In this document: one piece after another, positions 61,793-64,000 of the stretch | How the letters are laid out: each line of letters starts with the position of its first letter | Position numbering within the stretch: position 1 is the first letter of the stretch | Source of the DNA: Stieleria marina | Lineage (GTDB): Bacteria > Planctomycetota > Planctomycetia > Pirellulales > Pirellulaceae | Length of the DNA: 64,000 bases | Assembly (NCBI GenBank): GCA_007741555.1 | Contig: CP036526.1 | Location: 5,642,001-5,706,000 of the forward strand | Direction of reading: 5' to 3' | The notes under the pieces: model-generated | Told to the model about the DNA's origin: nothing | Databases searched by the model: none | The model's input: the letters and a program-made list of their open reading frames with translations, nothing else | Made by a program: the position numbers and the translations under genes

Positions 61793-63775
61793 TTATGAGT
61801 GATGGGCTTCTAAAAAAGCTTGAAACATCAGTACGTTCCAAAGCCGGTATGCGTACTCTTTCGTGCCAGATTGATGCTCGTCCCAGGTTCGTTGGACTAG
61901 GTCTGCGTTCAGGAATCCTTGTGACTCGATTTTCTGGCGATCTAACAGAGCTGCCGCCCATTCTTTCAAGGGCCCTCGCAACCAATCAGCCAAAGGAATA
62001 CTGAAACCACGTTTGTTCTTACCAAAAGTGAATGAATCGGGAAGCTTGGATTTGAGCAACTCGCGCAGGACGACTTTCCCTTTTCCATTTCCAGTCAAGA
62101 ACGATTCTGGCAAACGCGTCGCAAACTCGAGCACCTTGTGATCGACAAAGGGGACACGCGCTTCCAGGCTTACTGCCATGCTGGCTCGATCGACTTTAGT
62201 GAGTATGTCATCAGGGTGGTAACTCAGCAGATCCCTGCACCGCATTTCGGACGAACCCGCAGCGAACTTCAGTCCATCGACATCCGTCAAACGAGTTTGC
62301 GTGCGATGTCCATTCAATACCAGCGCATCGGTTGGCCAAAGCAATGTTACGCGATCGTAAAACTCCCTTTGGGACCGTGAACTCAGCAAGTCCGCAAATT
62401 TAGGGATCGTGATTTCAAGCCATCGGTCATTCATCGATTCTGGCAGAACAGGCGAGAGCAATTTCAATCCCGCCCCATATAGACTCCATGGCCCATGGAG
62501 CAGCGCTCCCGCAAGCCCCTGTCGCATCAAGTTGGGAACCCAGTTCAAACGATCCAAGATCTTTGGTGCATGAATATATCTGTTGTAACCACCAAACACC
62601 TCATCACCTCCATCGCCCGAAAGCGCCACCGTGACATGCTCTCTCGTAATTTTGGACAGCAGATAAGTGGGAATTTGCGAACTGTCTGCGAAAGGCTCGT
62701 CATAGTACTGCTGTAGATTCGGTACGACATCCAACGCGTCGCTTGCGGAAACGAAATGCTCAGTATGGTCGGTACCAAGAAAATCAGCCAGCTTCTTTGC
62801 ATCACTTGATTCATCGTATGCATGATCCTTAATGCCAATCGTAAATGTCTTTACAGGCCGGGAGGATTTTTCCTGCATCAACGTCACGATGGTGCTTGAA
62901 TCAATGCCACCCGACAAGAAAGCCCCCAGCGGGACATCAGCAACCATCCTCGCTTCAATGGCGTCCGACAACACGTTTTCACACTCGGCAACGGCATCGG
63001 CAAGTGTCCCTTGAAAGAGGTTACTTCCGCCCGATTCATAGACGTCCTCGACACTCCAATACTTGGATGGAGAGGAAGACGAATCCGTTGCAAAAGGAGA
63101 AAAACCGCCTGCTGGCGAGCGTAATTCGTCCTTCGTAAGCGTCAGCACAGACCCAGGAATCAACTTGTAGACATTTTCATAGATGGAATACGGCGTGGGT
63201 ACATAGCCGTAACGCATGAACATGCATAATGCATCGCGATTGATAGTCGGCTGCCAATTTTGGATCGTCCGCATGGCATGCAATTCGGAGGCAAACATGA
63301 AGCCTTCATCATTCCATCCATAATACAACGGCTTGATTCCGACTCGGTCACGAACAAGTTGCAAAGTCTGTAGGCGCTGATCGTACAGTCCAAAGGCAAA
63401 CATTCCATGTAGCCGTTCCACCGCCTCTGTAAGCCCCCACTGCTCCACAGCCGCCAAGATAACTTCGGTATCACAATCTGATTTAAAACCGTGACCTAAA
63501 GACTCTAGAGCCGAACGAATCTCTCGAAAGTTGTAGATTTCTCCATTGAATGTGATTGTGAAGCGACCGCCATTGCTGTGCATTGGCTGGAGTCCATTGG
63601 GCGAAAGGTCAAGTATCGCCAACCTGGCATGACCCAGTGCAAGGTTTACGTCGTCTGATTGCCATGTCGCGTTATCGTCTGGACCGCGATGGGATATCGC
63701 TCCTATCATCCGCTGGCAGTTAGAACGCAAAGATGCAGGTGTAGTTGCTTGATAGATGCCTGAAATGCCGCACAT
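61793..63775 (-). CDS. Asparagine synthase-like amidotransferase
   Basis: 660 residues. The start is fixed by the N-terminal nucleophile: MCGISGIYQ with Cys2; an in-frame extension of 27 residues would abolish it. The glutaminase domain has RGPDD, NGEIYNFREI and the synthase domain the ATP motif LSGGIDSS, with YDEPFADSSQIPTYLLSKIT and SGDGGDEVFGGYNRY. In polysaccharide loci such proteins often amidate uronic acids or other sugar acids, not aspartate; either is possible. It is the first gene of the cluster on this strand within the window. Confidence 0.93.
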   Translation of the reverse strand: MCGISGIYQATTPASLRSNCQRMIGAISHRGPDDNATWQSDDVNLALGHARLAILDLSPNGLQPMHSNGGRFTITFNGEIYNFREIRSALESLGHGFKSDCDTEVILAAVEQWGLTEAVERLHGMFAFGLYDQRLQTLQLVRDRVGIKPLYYGWNDEGFMFASELHAMRTIQNWQPTINRDALCMFMRYGYVPTPYSIYENVYKLIPGSVLTLTKDELRSPAGGFSPFATDSSSSPSKYWSVEDVYESGGSNLFQGTLADAVAECENVLSDAIEARMVADVPLGAFLSGGIDSSTIVTLMQEKSSRPVKTFTIGIKDHAYDESSDAKKLADFLGTDHTEHFVSASDALDVVPNLQQYYDEPFADSSQIPTYLLSKITREHVTVALSGDGGDEVFGGYNRYIHAPKILDRLNWVPNLMRQGLAGALLHGPWSLYGAGLKLLSPVLPESMNDRWLEITIPKFADLLSSRSQREFYDRVTLLWPTDALVLNGHRTQTRLTDVDGLKFAAGSSEMRCRDLLSYHPDDILTKVDRASMAVSLEARVPFVDHKVLEFATRLPESFLTGNGKGKVVLRELLKSKLPDSFTFGKNKRGFSIPLADWLRGPLKEWAAALLDRQKIESQGFLNADLVQRTWDEHQSGTKEYAYRLWNVLMFQAFLEAHHS

Positions 63776-63854
63776 GTTCTTTTTACAACTCTCGGACTGA
63801 TGCGATTTTAAAAACGACGGCCCCAGCGCAGCACCCATCCAAACACTGATCACC

Positions 63855-63875
63855 AATATGCAGTTGCTGCATATT
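63855..63875 (-). promoter_or_regulatory. 9-bp inverted repeat upstream of amidotransferase gene
   Basis: AATATGCAG-TTG-CTGCATATT is a perfect 9-bp inverted repeat with a 3-nt centre, 80 bp before the ATG. It looks like an operator or an RNA hairpin in the leader. Confidence 0.5.
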
Positions 63876-63933
63876 CATTGGTTCGCATACCAACTCTCTA
63901 AACGCAGCAGTTCGCAAAGTTACTTTACGCTTT

Positions 63934-63960
63934 TACTGAATCTGTAATACAGGTACTGAA
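63934..63960 (-). promoter_or_regulatory. Operator-like site: palindrome between direct repeats
   Basis: CTGTAATACAG (63942-63952) is a palindrome around one base, flanked by two TACTGAA direct repeats (63934-63940 and 63954-63960) exactly 20 bp apart, about two helical turns. No known regulator motif was matched. Confidence 0.4.
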
Positions 63961-64000
63961 AAACGGTGGGGTGACTTCGCAAACAAGTGCGTCTGCCAGA

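Noticed and set aside
63942-63952. LexA-type SOS box
   Set aside because: The palindrome CTGTAATACAG is only 11 bp, while the classical enterobacterial box is CTGT-N8-ACAG.

Overview
The window looks like chromosomal DNA of a planctomycete, most likely a Rhodopirellula-like member of the Pirellulaceae. This is inferred from families that are typical of that group: two DUF1501 / PSCyt1-DUF1549-DUF1553 gene pairs, a sulfatase, a DUF1559 pseudopilin-like protein, a planctomycete-type exosortase, and a long MoxR/DUF58/VWA operon. No rRNA, tRNA, CRISPR array, insertion sequence or prophage was recognised. Many genes use TTG or GTG starts or have no clear Shine-Dalgarno sequence.

Layout. 1-1905 (-): a secreted protein cut by the window edge. 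2298-17566 (+): one tightly coupled operon (four junctions with 4-nt stop/start overlaps) encoding a TPR/gluzincin peptidase-like protein, a DUF4159 protein, a MoxR AAA+ ATPase, a DUF58 protein, a BatA-like VWA protein, a giant coiled-coil membrane protein, a second VWA protein with a GATase-like domain, and a caspase/legumain-like protein whose expected catalytic Cys is Ser. 17584-28399: mostly single genes (ankyrin lipoprotein, acyltransferase 3, DUF4261, a large secreted protein, SDR-DUF2867 fusion, parallel beta-helix protein, condensation-fold protein). 28407-39498 (-): two PSCyt1/DUF1501 pairs flanking an esterase-sulfatase fusion, which fits catabolism of sulfated and esterified polysaccharide. 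39697-47799: RimK-like ATP-grasp ligase with an RCK_C tail, DCC thiol protein, coiled-coil protein with a DnaJ-like Zn knuckle, pseudouridine synthase plus PyrK, and a lipoprotein/DUF1559 pair. 48135-63775 (-): an exopolysaccharide / exosortase locus.

The polysaccharide locus reads, in transcription order: asparagine-synthase-like amidotransferase, methyltransferase, GT4 glycosyltransferase, acyl carrier protein, AMP-forming acyl ligase, SDR reductase, LbH acyltransferase, LegC-type aminotransferase, NeuD/PglD-type acyltransferase, CapD/PglF-type dehydratase, PglC-type phosphoglycosyl transferase, exosortase, and separately a Wzc-type tyrosine autokinase. The dehydratase, aminotransferase, acyltransferase and PGT together match a bacillosamine-type initiating amino sugar. 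The dedicated ACP, ligase and reductase suggest that this sugar carries a custom acyl group instead of plain acetate. A 172-bp gap before the exosortase gene holds four inverted repeats.

Non-coding highlights: a 117-bp tandem duplication at 47900-48130 built around a hairpin-forming element that recurs at 43558-43616; a terminator-like hairpin after the exosortase gene; operator-like repeats upstream of the amidotransferase gene; and several in-frame short tandem repeats in linker regions of secreted or membrane proteins.
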